From Sciurus carolinensis (taxonomy: Eukaryota; Chordata; Mammalia; Rodentia; Sciuridae), in contig NC_062219.1 in NCBI RefSeq assembly GCF_902686445.1, positions 47,023,056 through 47,087,055 of the forward strand: a stretch of 64,000 nucleotides of DNA. The letters are read 5' to 3'. Shown one piece after another: positions 1-10,930 of the stretch; position 1 is the first letter of the stretch, and every line of letters starts with the position of its first letter. The translations under genes were made by a program, and so were the position numbers. The notes under the pieces are model-generated. The model had not been told where the DNA came from. It made no database searches and saw only the letters and a program-made list of their open reading frames with translations.

Positions 1-449
1 AGCAATGAAAAAGCTGACTAAAACACCAACCTTAGATTTCTATAATAAAACCAGATGGTCATCATGTACGTCTTTTAATCTGTTGCTGGATTTGGTTTGC
101 TAGAATTTTGTTGAGGGTTTTTTTCTATATAATACACCTATTTTCATTAGAAAATACTGGTCTGTAGTTTTGTGATGTCTTTGGCATGGGTATCAATGTA
201 ATAATGGCCTCTAAAAGAATGAATATGTAACTTTTCCCTCCTCTTCTGTATTTCAAAAGAGTTTGTGAAGAATTAGTATGTTTGATAGGACACACTAGTA
301 AAACCATCTGATCCTGCACTTTATTTTATGGGGAGTTTTTCAGACCACAAACCATGTCTTTACTTGTTATAGCTCTATTCAGATTTTCTATTTTTTTCTT
401 TAGTCAATCAGTTGCTTGTATCTTTTTATAAGTTTTTCCATTTTATCTA
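1..449 (-). mobile_element. ancient L1 (L1M-type) remnant, left part, ORF2 RT region
   Basis: Reads as reverse-strand L1 ORF2: phrases equivalent to 'ggatttggtttgctagaattttgttgag' and 'ccatctgatcctg' mark the RT palm region. Many stops and indels. It continues at 1066 after a younger insertion. Confidence 0.75.
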
Positions 450-464
450 GGTTACATAATTTTT
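450..464. repeat. target-site duplication, left copy
   Basis: GGTTACATAATTTTT occurs here and again at 1051-1065, flanking the young L1. Confidence 0.85.
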
Positions 465-1050
465 TTTATTGTAAACAAATGGGATACATGTTGTTTCTCT
501 GTTTGTACATGGCGTAAAGGCATACCATTTGTGTAATCATAAATTTACATAGGGTAATGTTGTTTGATTCATTCTGTTATTTTTTCCCTTCCCCCCACCC
601 CTCCCACCCCTCTTTTCCCTCTATACAGTCCTTCCTTCCTCCATTCTTGCCCCCCTCCCTAACCCTAACTCTAACCCTAACACTAACCCCTCCCACCCCC
701 CATTATGTGTCATCATCCACTTACTAGTGATATCATTTGTCCTTTGGTTTTTTGAGATTGGCTTATCTCACTTAGCATGATATTCTCCAATTTCATCCAT
801 TTGCATGCAAATGACATGATTTTTATCATTCTTTATGGCTGAGTAGTATTCCATTGTATATATATATACCACAGTTTCTTTATTCATTCATCAATTGAAG
901 GATATCTAGGTTGGTTCCACAATCTGGCTATTGTGAACTGAGCAGCTATGAACATTGATGTGGATGTATCTCTGTAATATGCTGATTTTAAGTCCTTTGG
1001 GTATAGGCCAAGGAGTGGGATAGCTGGGTCAAATGGTGGTTCCATTCCAA
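465..1050 (-). mobile_element. young 5'-truncated L1, 3' UTR plus ORF2 C-terminus
   Basis: Starts with the complement of the A-rich tail, followed by an L1 3' UTR with a polypyrimidine strand that includes telomere-like CCCTAA units at about 659-690, then the extreme ORF2 C-terminus. A 15-bp target-site duplication flanks it (450-464, 1051-1065). It is nearly identical to the 3' end of the L1 at 5375-6983. It sits inside the older L1. Confidence 0.9.
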
Positions 1051-1065
1051 GGTTACATAATTTTT
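1051..1065. repeat. target-site duplication, right copy
   Basis: Exact match to 450-464. Confidence 0.85.
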
Positions 1066-3337
1066 GACATGAAAATGTTAACAGAATTACCTTATAATAA
1101 TTTTTATTTCTGTAAGATCAGTTGTAGGGTTTTCTATTTCTTTTCTGATTTTAGGAACTTGAGAATTGATTTTTCTCTCTCTCATCCAATCCACTTAACA
1201 TTTAGTCAATTTTATTAATCATCAAAGGACCAATTTTTGATTTCATGGATTTTCTCAATTGTTATTCTATGATATGCTTTATTTATTTACATTCCAATTC
1301 CTATTATTTCTTTGTTCCTGCTTGATTTGGGTTTGTTTTGTTTTTCTAGTTCTTATGGAAAGTTGTTATTGATTTGAGATTTTACTTCTTGTTAAATATA
1401 AACATTTATAGATACACATTTCCCTCTATACACTGCTTTAGCTGCATTCCCGAGGTTTGGTATGCTGTGTTGCCCCTTCATTTATCTAAAAGTATTTCCT
1501 TAGAGTGCTGGAAATGTAGCTCAGAGTCACTACAGTTCTCTTTGTTAACTATTTTTGCATCATACATTCCCCCATCCTTTTATTTTTAACCTATTTGTGT
1601 AAATTTAAAACTGTCTTTTATAGAAACATCTAGTTGTTTCACGTTTTCTACCCTTCATGAAATTTACTACATTTTGATTGGAGTATTTAATCCACTTATA
1701 TTACATGAACTTATTTATAATGTAGGATTTTGCTATTTGTTTTCTATGTATCTTGCCTTTTTGTTCATTGATTCCTCTATCACTGCCTTCATTTGGGTTA
1801 GATATTTGATAGTGTACTATTTATTCATTTTCTGTTTATTTTACTACACATGTATTTAAGATATTTTCTTGATGTTTTCACTGGTGATTATACTTGACAT
1901 CCTAAATTATAACAATCTAGTTCCAACAACTATTTGATTTTCAACAGTTTTTTAAAGCTTTTGCTCCTATATAGGAAATTTCCTTCTGTTACTTTGGGTC
2001 ATTATTTTCATATAAATTACATCTTTATAGATTATATGACTATCAGCATATATACCTGCAGTTGCTTCATGAACTTGTGTTTTAAATCGGAAGAAGATAG
2101 GAATCAAAAAAGATACATACATGTACCTTATCTTTTATATTTCCATATATATTTGCCTTTATTTTGCTTGTTAGTTATTCTCTGATATGAATTACTAATT
2201 ATTGTTCTTTTATTTCAGTCTGAAAACATCCTTTAATACTTCTTATAAAGCAGGTCTGTTAGCAATGAATTCTATTTTTGTTTATTTGGATATGTCTTAA
2301 TTCCTTTCTCATATGTAAGAATGGTTTTCCAGGATACAAAATTATTAACTGCCAGTCTTTCCTGTTAGCACTTTGACTATCCCATTCCACTGCTTTCTTG
2401 TTTCCAATAAGAAATTGGCTATTAATCTTATTAATCACCTCTTGTACACCATGTCTCTTCTTTTTTGCTACTTATCAAAAATTTGTTTAAAATGTGCTTA
2501 GATGTGGATCTATATGATTGTATCCTACTTGGATATCTTTCATCTTCTAGAATGTTAATGTTTTTCATCAAATTTGGGAAATTTTCAAAATTTTCTTCAG
2601 CTATTTTTTTCTACCCTCTTTTCTCTTTTCTTTCATTCTGGGACTCCATAATGTGAATATTGTACACTTGATGGAGACCTATGGATCTATGAAGCTGTAC
2701 TCATTTTCCTTCTTTCTTTGTCTTTGCTTCTCAGACTATGTTATTTCAATTAATCATCCTCGTATTTACTGATTCTTCTACCTTTCAAATTTGTTGAGTA
2801 AATTTTTCATTTCAGTTATTTTTCAACTCTAAAATTTCTACTTGGTTCTTTCTTGTTAAAATATGTAATTTCTTCATCTTTATTTATATTATGCATTTGG
2901 CAAGACATCATTCTCATACTTTCCTATAGTTCTAGAGACATAATTTCCTTAAGCTTTTGAATATATTTTAAATTCCTGATTTAAAAACTTTTCTACTAAG
3001 TTCAACACCTACGTTTCCTCAGAGAAAATTTCATTAATTGCTTTTTCTTTTTCTTTTGTGGGTGTTGGTCATACTTTTTGGTTTCTTTACATGTCTCATA
3101 ATTGTGTTAAAAATTAGATATTTCAAATAATATAATGTGGCATATTTGGAGAAAAGATTCTATCCTCCTTCCCCAGGATTTGTTGTTAGAATTTGTCATT
3201 GCTGTTAGTTTAGTGAATTTTGTGAATTAATTGTATAAACATGTGCTCCTTGTCATGTGTAATCTTTGAAGTCTCTGCCAAATTAGTGACCCACTAATGA
3301 TTGGACAAAGATTTCTTTAAATTTGTAGATTCAATAA
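1066..3337 (-). mobile_element. ancient L1 (L1M-type) remnant, main part
   Basis: Continues the element at 1-449 toward its 5' end. Recognisable reverse-strand L1 phrases include the segment before the RT domain (about 1130-1260), the endonuclease side near 1670-1900, and the ORF1-like region near 2230-2760 with gcaggtctg and tctgggactcc landmarks. All frames are broken; the short open frames here are chance remains. Its 5' limit is unclear and may extend past 3440 toward about 4000. Confidence 0.7.
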
Positions 3338-3346
3338 TCTTTTATC

Positions 3347-3429
3347 TTTTTTTGGAACTGGGAATCAAACCTAGGGCTTCACTAATGTGAGGCAAGTACC
3401 TTCACCGCTGAGCTACATCCCAGCCCAAG
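3347..3429 (-). mobile_element. ID-type SINE inserted in the old L1
   Basis: Reverse-strand tRNA-derived SINE: T-run, then the complement of the B box (ggaatcaaacctaggg) and of the A box (gctgagctacatcccagccc). TCTTTTATC duplications at 3338-3346 and 3430-3438 flank it. Confidence 0.85.
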
Positions 3430-3439
3430 TCTTTTATCA

Positions 3440-4055
3440 TTTTTAAAGAAGTTCTGTGTGTTTGTTGTAGCACTCCATCAAAGCGTAGGCAAGCAGTTTA
3501 CTCCTGTACCTTAGCTTCTACTTCTTCCTAGTACAGTTTAGCCAGAGATGACAGCTTAGACCCCTTTCATTTCTTTCTTGGGCATGTGTAAATTCCTGAG
3601 CATACACACAGTCCTATGTATTTACATGATCTTGTATATTTCCAACAATATATTGGAGCTTTTAAAAGCTTCCAATTTTTCCTTGTAAGATTTTGGTTAG
3701 CTTGCTGTTCCCTCCAACAATTGTGACAATTGCGGCTAGTTGTTTTTGACAAATAGCACAGGTTCAGATGTTTTCATACTGAGATACTTCAGAGTTGTGT
3801 AAAATAATCATGTTCTGTGGGAGAGAGTATACAGGGAACTCCCAGATAGGTCAGATAATGACTATTCTCTGGTCATAAGGAGGCTTTGGGGAGCTGCAAC
3901 CCATTATATCCACTCAAGTGACTGCTAAGTAACTGGTTTTCATGGTTGTCATAATTATAGGAATGTTGATCTTTAAGCCTTCCACAGGACTGATTAGCGA
4001 ATGAGGATATAACAAATTAAATGTTCATAAATTTCACTCTGTTCACATAAATTTA
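3440..4055. other. no gene; possible 5' remainder of the ancient L1
   Basis: No open frame of note and no clear repeat landmark. The base composition continues that of the ancient L1, so it may be its 5' UTR side; this is not proven. Confidence 0.4.
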
Positions 4056-4059
4056 ATCC

Positions 4060-4700
4060 TTTTATTTTAATTCATGTTCCTTGGAGTAAAGCAAGTCTTT
4101 GGTAACCAACAATGTTACCAAAAAATAAGGGAAGCTATTTCATAAAAAACATTGAGAACATAACAGCTTATGCACCTATTAGCAGAGTTTCAAAACACAT
4201 TAAATAAATACTGACATTACAAGGAAAACTAGATAAGCCCACAATTACAGTTGGAGATTTAAACAATCCTCTTTCAATAATTGATATAATTGATATCATT
4301 ATAAAAAATATAAAAGTAGGCCAAACTTACAATCTGTTGGACCCAATAGACATTTATGGAACAATTCACACAAAGACAGCAAATTGCATTTTTAAAAAAA
4401 TGATATTTACCAAGACAGGCCATATTCTGTTCCATAAAACCAGTCGCAGTAAGTTTAAACAGATTCAAATCACACAAAGTATATTTTGTCATCACAAGGA
4501 ATATGAATTTAAAAATTAATAATGGAATGATATCTGGAAAATCCTCAAATAAAAACTCTAAATAAAATACTATTTCAACAAGCAATTTAAAGTTACATAC
4601 AAAAGGATCAATAGGGAGACTATTTCAGGTGAACTAAGGACTAGAAATAAGGACTATAAGAAATTATGACAAGTAAGACACCAAAAATCGGTAACACTGG
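4060..4700 (+). mobile_element. ancient L1 fragment, ORF2 endonuclease region
   Basis: Forward-strand L1 ORF2 endonuclease sequence. The segment at 4240-4270 corresponds to the GDFN strand (acagttggagatttaaac). The segment at 4335-4380 decodes to DPIDIYGTIHTKTANCIF, the diverged counterpart of the L1 motif. Frames are broken. Confidence 0.7.
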
Positions 4701-5360
4701 CTGTTTTTCTAGTTCTTAATATATTATTGATTGTCTTAGAATTTTCTTATACCACAAATATGGTGACATGAAAAATTGAAGTGAAAAAAAAACTGGGAAC
4801 TACCTTTCTGCAGACTCTGTTAACTGTTTTAGCATATTGCCTGGTAGGAAGCTTTTGAAATTTGTCTGAGTTTGAGGTTTTCTATGGCCTTGCAGTTTGT
4901 ATATCAGGTTTTGTCCTTGATATAATTAAGACATTGTCCAGAAGTAGAAAGAATCAGTAAAATAAATCTAGGCTTTGTGAAATTTCCTTGAGCTTTATCA
5001 TATGTCCCTAAGCAGTATCTTATTAATGGAAATAAACCCTTGCTCTTTCAAATAGCTAACACCATTAAGTGAACCCTTTTATTAACCTTTCACTCTTTCT
5101 AATCTCTTAAAACTTCCCTCAAGGATAAACATCTTCATAGAGTGATAAAATATTAAATACAAGTTCAAATATTTACTTTGCGTGGTGATTTATAACCAAT
5201 GAGATTGTAAATGTCCATTAATCTGCTCTATCATGAAGCTGTTTTCTTCCTGTCTTGCAGACTTCAGCTGATTTAATTTTTACTTACTCTACTAATACAT
5301 TATATAATCCAAATACATAATTTTTTGCCCTTGATCTAGGGCAGACACCATGATAAACAC
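4701..5360. other. intergenic, nothing recognised
   Basis: AT-rich sequence with no supported gene or repeat. A segment near 5030-5060 with aataaacccttgctctttc resembles the end of some LTR transcripts, but no LTR boundaries can be shown. Confidence 0.4.
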
Positions 5361-5374
5361 TTTAAAGGCATCTT
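5361..5374. repeat. target-site duplication, left copy
   Basis: TTTAAAGGCATCTT here and at 6984-6997 flank the L1 insertion. Confidence 0.85.
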
Positions 5375-6983
5375 TTTTTTTCTCTCTCTCTTTTTTTTTT
5401 ATTGTAAACAAATGGGATACATGTTGTTTCTCTGTTTGTACATGGCGTAAAGGCATACCATTTGTGCAATCATAAATTTACATAGGGTAATGTTGTTTGA
5501 TTCATTCTGCCATTTTTTCCCTTCCCCCCACTCCTCCCACCCCTCTTTTCCCTCTATACAGTCCTTCCTTCCTCCATTCTTGCCCCCCTCCCTAACCCTA
5601 ACTCTAACCCTAACACTAACCCCTCCCACCCCCCATTATGTGTCATCATCCACTTATTAGCGATATCATTTGTCCTTTGGTTTTTTGAGATTGGCTTATC
5701 TCACTTAGCATGAAAGTCTCCAATTTCATCCATTTGCATGCAAATGCCATAATTTTATCATTCTTTATGGCTGAGTAATATTCCATTGTATATATATATA
5801 TATATACCACAGTTTCTTTATCCATTCTCAATTGAAGGACATCTAGGTTAGTTCCACAATCTGGCTACTGTGAACTGAGCAGCTATGAACATTGATGTGG
5901 ATGTATCTCTGTAATATGCTGATTTGAAGTCCTTTGGGTATAGGCCAAGGAGTGGGATAGCTGGGTCAAATGGTGGTTCCATTCCAAGTTTTCTAAGGAG
6001 TCTCCACATTGCTTTCCAGAGTGGCTGCACTAATTTGCAGCCCCTCCAGCAATGTATGAGTGTGCCTTTCTCCCCACATCCTCGCCAACACCTGTTGTTG
6101 CTTGTATTCTTGATAATCGCCATTCTAATTGGGGTGAGATGGAATCTTAGGATGGTTTTGATTTGCATTTCTCTTATTACTAGAGATGTTGAACATTTTT
6201 CCATATGTTTGTTGATTGCTTGTAGATCTTCTTCTGTGAAATGTCTATTCATTTCCTTAGCCCATTTGTTGATTGGATTATTTGCATTCTTGGTGTAGAG
6301 GTTTTTGAGTTCTTTATAGATTCTGGAGATTAGTGCTCTATCTGAAGTATAATTGGCAAAGATTTTCTCCCACTCTGTAGGCTCTTTCTTCTCATTGCTG
6401 ATAGTTTTCTTTGCTGAGAGAAAGTTTTTTAGTTTGAATCTATCCCAGTTATTGATTCTTGCTTTTATTTCTTGTGCTATGGGAGTCCTGTTGAGGAAGT
6501 CTGGTCCTAAGCCAACATGTTGAAGCTCTGGACCTACTTTTTCTTCTATAAGATGCAAGGTCTCTGGTCTGATTCTGAGGTCCTTAATCCATTTTGAGTT
6601 TAGTTTCGTGCATGGTGAGAGATATGGGTCTAGTTTCATTCTGTTGCATATGGATTTCCAATTCTCCCAGCACCATTTGTTGAAGAGGTTATCTTTTCTC
6701 CATTGCATATTTTGGCCCCTTTGTCTAGTATGAGAAAATTGTATTTATTTGGGTTTGTGTCCGTGTCCTCTATTCTGTACCATTGATCCACCTTTCTATT
6801 TTGGTACCAATACCATGCCGTTTTTGTTACTATTGCTTTGTAGTAGAGTTGAAGATCTGGTATTGCGATACCCCCTGCTTCACTCTTTCTGCCAAGGATT
6901 GCTTTAGCTATTCTGGGTTTTTTATTCTTCCAGATGAATTTCATAATTGCTTGCTCTATTTCTGTAAGGTACATCATTGGGAT
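5375..6983 (-). mobile_element. young 5'-truncated L1 with degenerate ORF2 C-terminal half
   Basis: Minus-strand L1 of about 1.6 kb with a perfect 14-bp target-site duplication. From its 5' end it encodes the ORF2 C-terminal region: [18 protein letters not shown] in the frame ending near 6636, then after a frameshift close to 6690-6710 a 286-residue open stretch at 5848-6708 ([59 protein letters not shown]). A nonsense change replaces the Gln expected after ARLWN, and the last part (IYTMEYYSAIKNDKIMAFA) is in another frame. The 3' UTR has telomere-like units at about 5591-5622. It cannot move by itself. Confidence 0.93.
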
Positions 6984-6997
6984 TTTAAAGGCATCTT
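6984..6997. repeat. target-site duplication, right copy
   Basis: Exact match to 5361-5374. Confidence 0.85.
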
Positions 6998-7149
6998 AAT
7001 CCTCATAAAAATATTCCCAAACAGATACTATTATGACTATTATTATATTACGGAAATTGTCAGTACTATTTGCCAGTTGATAATTCTGTTACAACTTGAA
7101 TGAACTATGAGAGATCCATCTTATGTAATTGTCAATTATCCTCACAGAA

Positions 7150-7365
7150 TTCATACCTAACCAATTAGGTAGCATTTTTACATTCCCATTCTTTTGAAAA
7201 TTTGCTCATACACCTACTTCATGGATTGGTTGCAAGAATTTAATGAGATATTTTACTATTTGTAGGCACCAAGCTAAGTGCTTTCCACATATAAGAAATA
7301 GTTACAATGTTCATTAGCAAAGTGTCTGCCAAATAAATATTTGGTAAATGTTAGGTGGTATTTTT
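7150..7365 (+). repeat. possible MIR remnant
   Basis: Weak likeness to the MIR 3' half (gaatttaatgagatat, then caaataaatatttggtaaatg). Strongly diverged. Confidence 0.35.
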
Positions 7366-7461
7366 TAGTTTATCCCCCATCATTCTTTCATAAACAAATG
7401 TTAAAGTAAAAAACTGCTTTCACCTTCAGTTTTCTTTATTGGTAGGTAATATATGTCACAC

Positions 7462-7512
7462 TCATTTTTATAATCTATAGAGCTTTTCAGTATCATTTTT
7501 ATAATCTATAGT
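7462..7512. repeat. short direct repeat, period about 31
   Basis: TCATTTTTATAATCTATAG occurs twice in a row, starting at 7462 and 7493. Confidence 0.8.
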
Positions 7513-7739
7513 ATGACACATGTATGCATTACTTAGTCACTCTCAGAATCCAGGGGCCTTTGCCACAGAGGGGCCCTAAAATTCAAGCTTACGTAGCTTG
7601 TGGTAAATCCACCTGGTCCTATCCCAAGCAGCTTTAGAATAATAACTGACATTCATGCATAAAAGCCATTCCATGGCCAATTCTTAGTGTTCTCTTCTTC
7701 AAACCATCACACAAAATTCTTTTCTCTTATTTCCTCATT

Positions 7740-7860
7740 TGTCAACAATATTTATTGAGCACTTACTGTATACTTATTCAGTTCAGGTCAGCACTGGAAA
7801 TGCAAGGATGTATAAGACCCATGCAGTGCTTCCCCTAGCAGAGCCTAGTCAAAGGCAATA
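7740..7860 (-). repeat. ancient MIR/L2-type fragment
   Basis: tatttattgagcacttactg followed by a ggaaatgcaaggatgtataagacc segment matches the reverse of a common ancient mammalian repeat 3' end. Confidence 0.5.
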
Positions 7861-7975
7861 CCTCCCAGTCTGTAGACTGGACATCCTCAGGTCAGCAGGC
7901 AGCTGTCAGCCTTCTTAGGTCCTGCTTGACTGTGATTGATTCTTGAGGCAGCTTTCAGTCTAAGACTTGGCCTGT

Positions 7976-8029
7976 GTCTTATTTTGTTCAGGCTGCTATA
8001 ATGATGTACCATAAAATAGGTGGCTTTTA
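7976..8029 (+). repeat. ancient interspersed repeat, left piece
   Basis: ttcaggctgctataatgatg and caaataggtggctttt-type text is the start of a widespread mammalian repeat that resumes at 10034. The two halves are separated by the composite L1. Family name not assigned. Confidence 0.6.
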
Positions 8030-10033
8030 CTTTATTTATTGGTTTTTTTAATCTTTGGTACTGGCTTCCTTTCTTTTATTTCTAGCCAATAATTTTATTT
8101 TTAGTCACAACTTCAAATTACATGTATAATTTATATTTACATGAATCTAATGATACTGCATTTTTTCTCTTCTTTATAATGTCTGTCTCATCCTACCATC
8201 CTTCCTATCCCCACCGCCACACCCCTCCCCTCACTCCCCTCTGCACAATCCAAAGTTCCATCATTCTTCCCTACCAGCATCTGCTTATCAGAGAAAACAT
8301 TTGGCCTTTGGTTTTTGGGGATTGGTTTATTTCACTTAGCATAATATTCTCCAACTCCATCCATTTACCTGCAAATGCCATAATTTCATTCTTCTTTAAA
8401 GCTGAGCAATATTCCATTGTACCACATTTTCTTTATCCATTCATCTGTTGAAGGGCGTCTAGGTTGATTCCATAATTTCGCTATTGGGATTTGAGCTGCT
8501 ATAAACATTGATGTGACTGTGTCACTGTAATATGCTGATTTTATGTCCTTCCGGTATAAATGGAGGAGTGGAACAGCTGGGTCAAATTGTGGTTCCATTT
8601 CAAGTTTTCTGAGGATTCTCCATACTGCTTTCCTTAATGTTTGCACAAATTTGCAGTCCCACCAGCAATGTATGAGTGTACCTTTTCCCCACATCCACAT
8701 ACCATTCTTTATTTCGAAGATCAGTCTAACTATGTATTTCTAAACTCTTCTGACATTTCCTCTTCTGTGTTGCCTATGGATTCTATTATTGGAACATCTT
8801 GGTATATTTGAGGTGCTTTTTTCCCTCGTTTTTTCATGTTGTTTGTGTGTCTTCTCATCTAGCAGTATGGAACTGAGGCAATACAGATTCTACCCTGTAG
8901 TTTTATAGTGTCCCTGAAGGCTCTCAGTACCTCACCTTTAAGGGGGAGACCATTATTAACACCCAATGCAAACAATTATACCACCTTAAGCCAAATGGTT
9001 CTTATTAAGGTGTTTATAGATGCAATAAACAGAAATGAAGTGATCAATTATTGTAAAATATAAACAGTAAGTTTGCTAAAAGGGTTTGCTGTTTCAAATG
9101 ATGGACAATGAGGGAATAGAAGTAGTATAAGATGTGAGGATTATGAGGGAGAAGGAGAGACAATAGAGGTAAAAATTTTTAGTAAGAGCAAGGGAGGAAT
9201 TAATAGAGGTTGGTTGTTAATATGAGAGAAGTGAGAAAGAAAATCCAGGGAGACAGGTGAGAGAAAAAATATATACAGGTTTTTTTTTTTAAAGTTAAAA
9301 TATAAGAATACACAACAAAACTGTAATATACTATTCAGACATCCCATTTCTAAGTAAATTGATGCATGAAAATTATTTGGATTCAAAGATGACATAGGTG
9401 TGAGATAGAGGGAAAAAAATAGGAAGTCTCTATGGAAAATTGAATGATTGCGTCCATTGGCTTTAAAATCTTTTCTCAGCTTCCCTTCTCCACTGATAGG
9501 TGAGGTTGTCTAAAGTTTGATGTTAGCTCCAGTCCAATGGGTACCAGACTGGTTGGGTGTGTGAGCCAATAGCAAGATGCCCTCACACCCTCTTACAGTT
9601 TTCCCACCAGTTGTAGCTGACCCCTTCCATCCCTGCACACTTCAGGATTCACTGAGCTGGAGAGAGCCAAGTTTTCTCCAGTTTCTTCAACCTGCACTCC
9701 CCGCAAGGAACTGCCTCTAGTCTCTGACTTTCCACTGGCTTGCCAGACCCAGACTGGCCCACAAGAACCCAGCTGCAATCTGATGGACCTTGGCTTCAGC
9801 TTCCCCAGGCCCTGTCTTGCTACAGTCCCAAGATCTCAATACCATTTCAACTTGCAGAGATACCACCAGGGGTGCACTCACATAAAGGAGCCACCCTAGA
9901 AAGAGGCAGCCAGATGGCAGCCACTACCACATTGAGCAGAAAGACCTCAGGTGCAACCAGACCTGAAGGTGCCCCAATGTATCTCCAGGCCCTGACCTAT
10001 GTCCCCAGACTAAGGTAGTTGTGCCCTGAGATC
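8030..10033 (-). mobile_element. composite L1: 3' end joined to a 5'-UTR-like segment
   Basis: One unit flanked by AATAGGTGGCTTTTA at 8015-8029 and 10034-10048. Reading from the left, 8030-8701 is reverse-strand L1 3' UTR and ORF2 C-terminus (ILLSFKEE, then PIAKLWNQPRRPSTDEWIKK on the minus strand). At about 8701 the L1 text breaks off. The part from 8702 to 10033 does not match ORF2 or ORF1; its GC-rich, CpG-poor end next to the target duplication is what an L1 5' UTR would look like. ORF1 and most of ORF2 are missing. The 5'-UTR identity is inference. Confidence 0.65.
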
Positions 10034-10425
10034 AATAGGTGGCTTTTAAATGATAAAATTTATTCCTCACAGTTCTGGAAGTTGAGAAATCCAAGATCAA
10101 GGCAACAGAAGATTCTATGTCAGGTAAGGACCTACTTCCTGGCTCAGAGATGGCCATCTTTTCACAGTAGTTTCACATGGCAGAAGGGACATGGGACCTC
10201 TCTGGGGTCTCTTACAAGGTCACTAATCCTATCCATGAGCGATCCACCCATGTGATCTAATCATCTCCTAAAGGCCACAGTTCTAATAATATTATATTGG
10301 GAAGTAAGTATTGACCTGTGAATTTGGGAGTATACAAACATTTCAGAGAAAAAACAACCTGGACTGCCACACCACCAACAGGTCACAGAACCAGCTGTGG
10401 CTTCCCACGGCACTGGCACTAATGT
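10034..10425 (+). repeat. ancient interspersed repeat, right piece
   Basis: Resumes the repeat begun at 7976: ttcctcacagttctggaag, gatggccatcttttcacag and ctcctaaaggccacag are its known landmarks. Diverged. A cousin is at 23455-23826. Confidence 0.65.
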
Positions 10426-10811
10426 CAGATTTCTTATTCTCACAGAGAGCCCATATTATATTCTCCTGGTCTATTCAGTGAGCTTGTTCCACAGCTCCCT
10501 ATCCTATGACCCCCGTACACTTCATGCTAACTTTCTTCTGTTGCTGGTCTTTTCTCCCTAGTTATCCCCCTCCTAGATCTTTATGGTCTCACCTGCCACT
10601 CTGTGTGCAGGATATTCCTTAACACCCAATCCAGCTGCAATGTAACTACTTCAAGCAAACTCCCTAAATCAAGTGAGAGAGCTTATCCTCATCCTTTACC
10701 ACATCCCTTTCAAAAAATTATTAATTATACTTTCTACACAAATCATATTACTAATGTTAATTTGAACCCTTAACACACACATGACACTATAAGTTTGCTA
10801 GTCCTTTTTTT
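10426..10811. other. intergenic, nothing recognised
   Basis: Mixed-composition unique sequence, no supported gene. Confidence 0.4.
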
Positions 10812-10826
10812 AAAAGTCTATGACCT

Positions 10827-10914
10827 GGGGCTGGGGATATAGCTCAGTTGGTAGAGTGCTTGCCTCAAAAGCACAAGGCCCTGGGTTCAAATCCCCAGCA
10901 CCACACACACACAA
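10827..10914 (+). mobile_element. ID-type SINE
   Basis: Starts ggggctggggatatagctca, with A box TAGCTCAGTTGG and B box GGTTCAAATCC, and a CA/A-rich tail. An imperfect duplication AAAAGTCTATGACCT / AAAAAGTATGTGACCT flanks it (10812-10826, 10915-10930). Confidence 0.93.
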
Positions 10915-10930
10915 AAAAAGTATGTGACCT

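Noticed and set aside
655..695. Interstitial telomere or chromosome-fusion scar from CCCTAA repeats
   Set aside because: The tract lies inside an L1 3' UTR with target duplications and recurs identically in a second L1, so it is part of the element.
4950..5110. Possible LTR end (aataaacccttgctctttc)
   Set aside because: No paired boundary, no target duplication and no internal retroviral sequence could be found.
5848..6708. 286-codon open frame as a host gene
   Set aside because: It is the L1 ORF2 C-terminal region, bounded by a frameshift and a nonsense change.
10827..10914. tRNA gene
   Set aside because: A and B boxes are present, but the sequence has no tRNA fold or acceptor end; it has an A-rich tail and target duplications and is one of many SINE copies.
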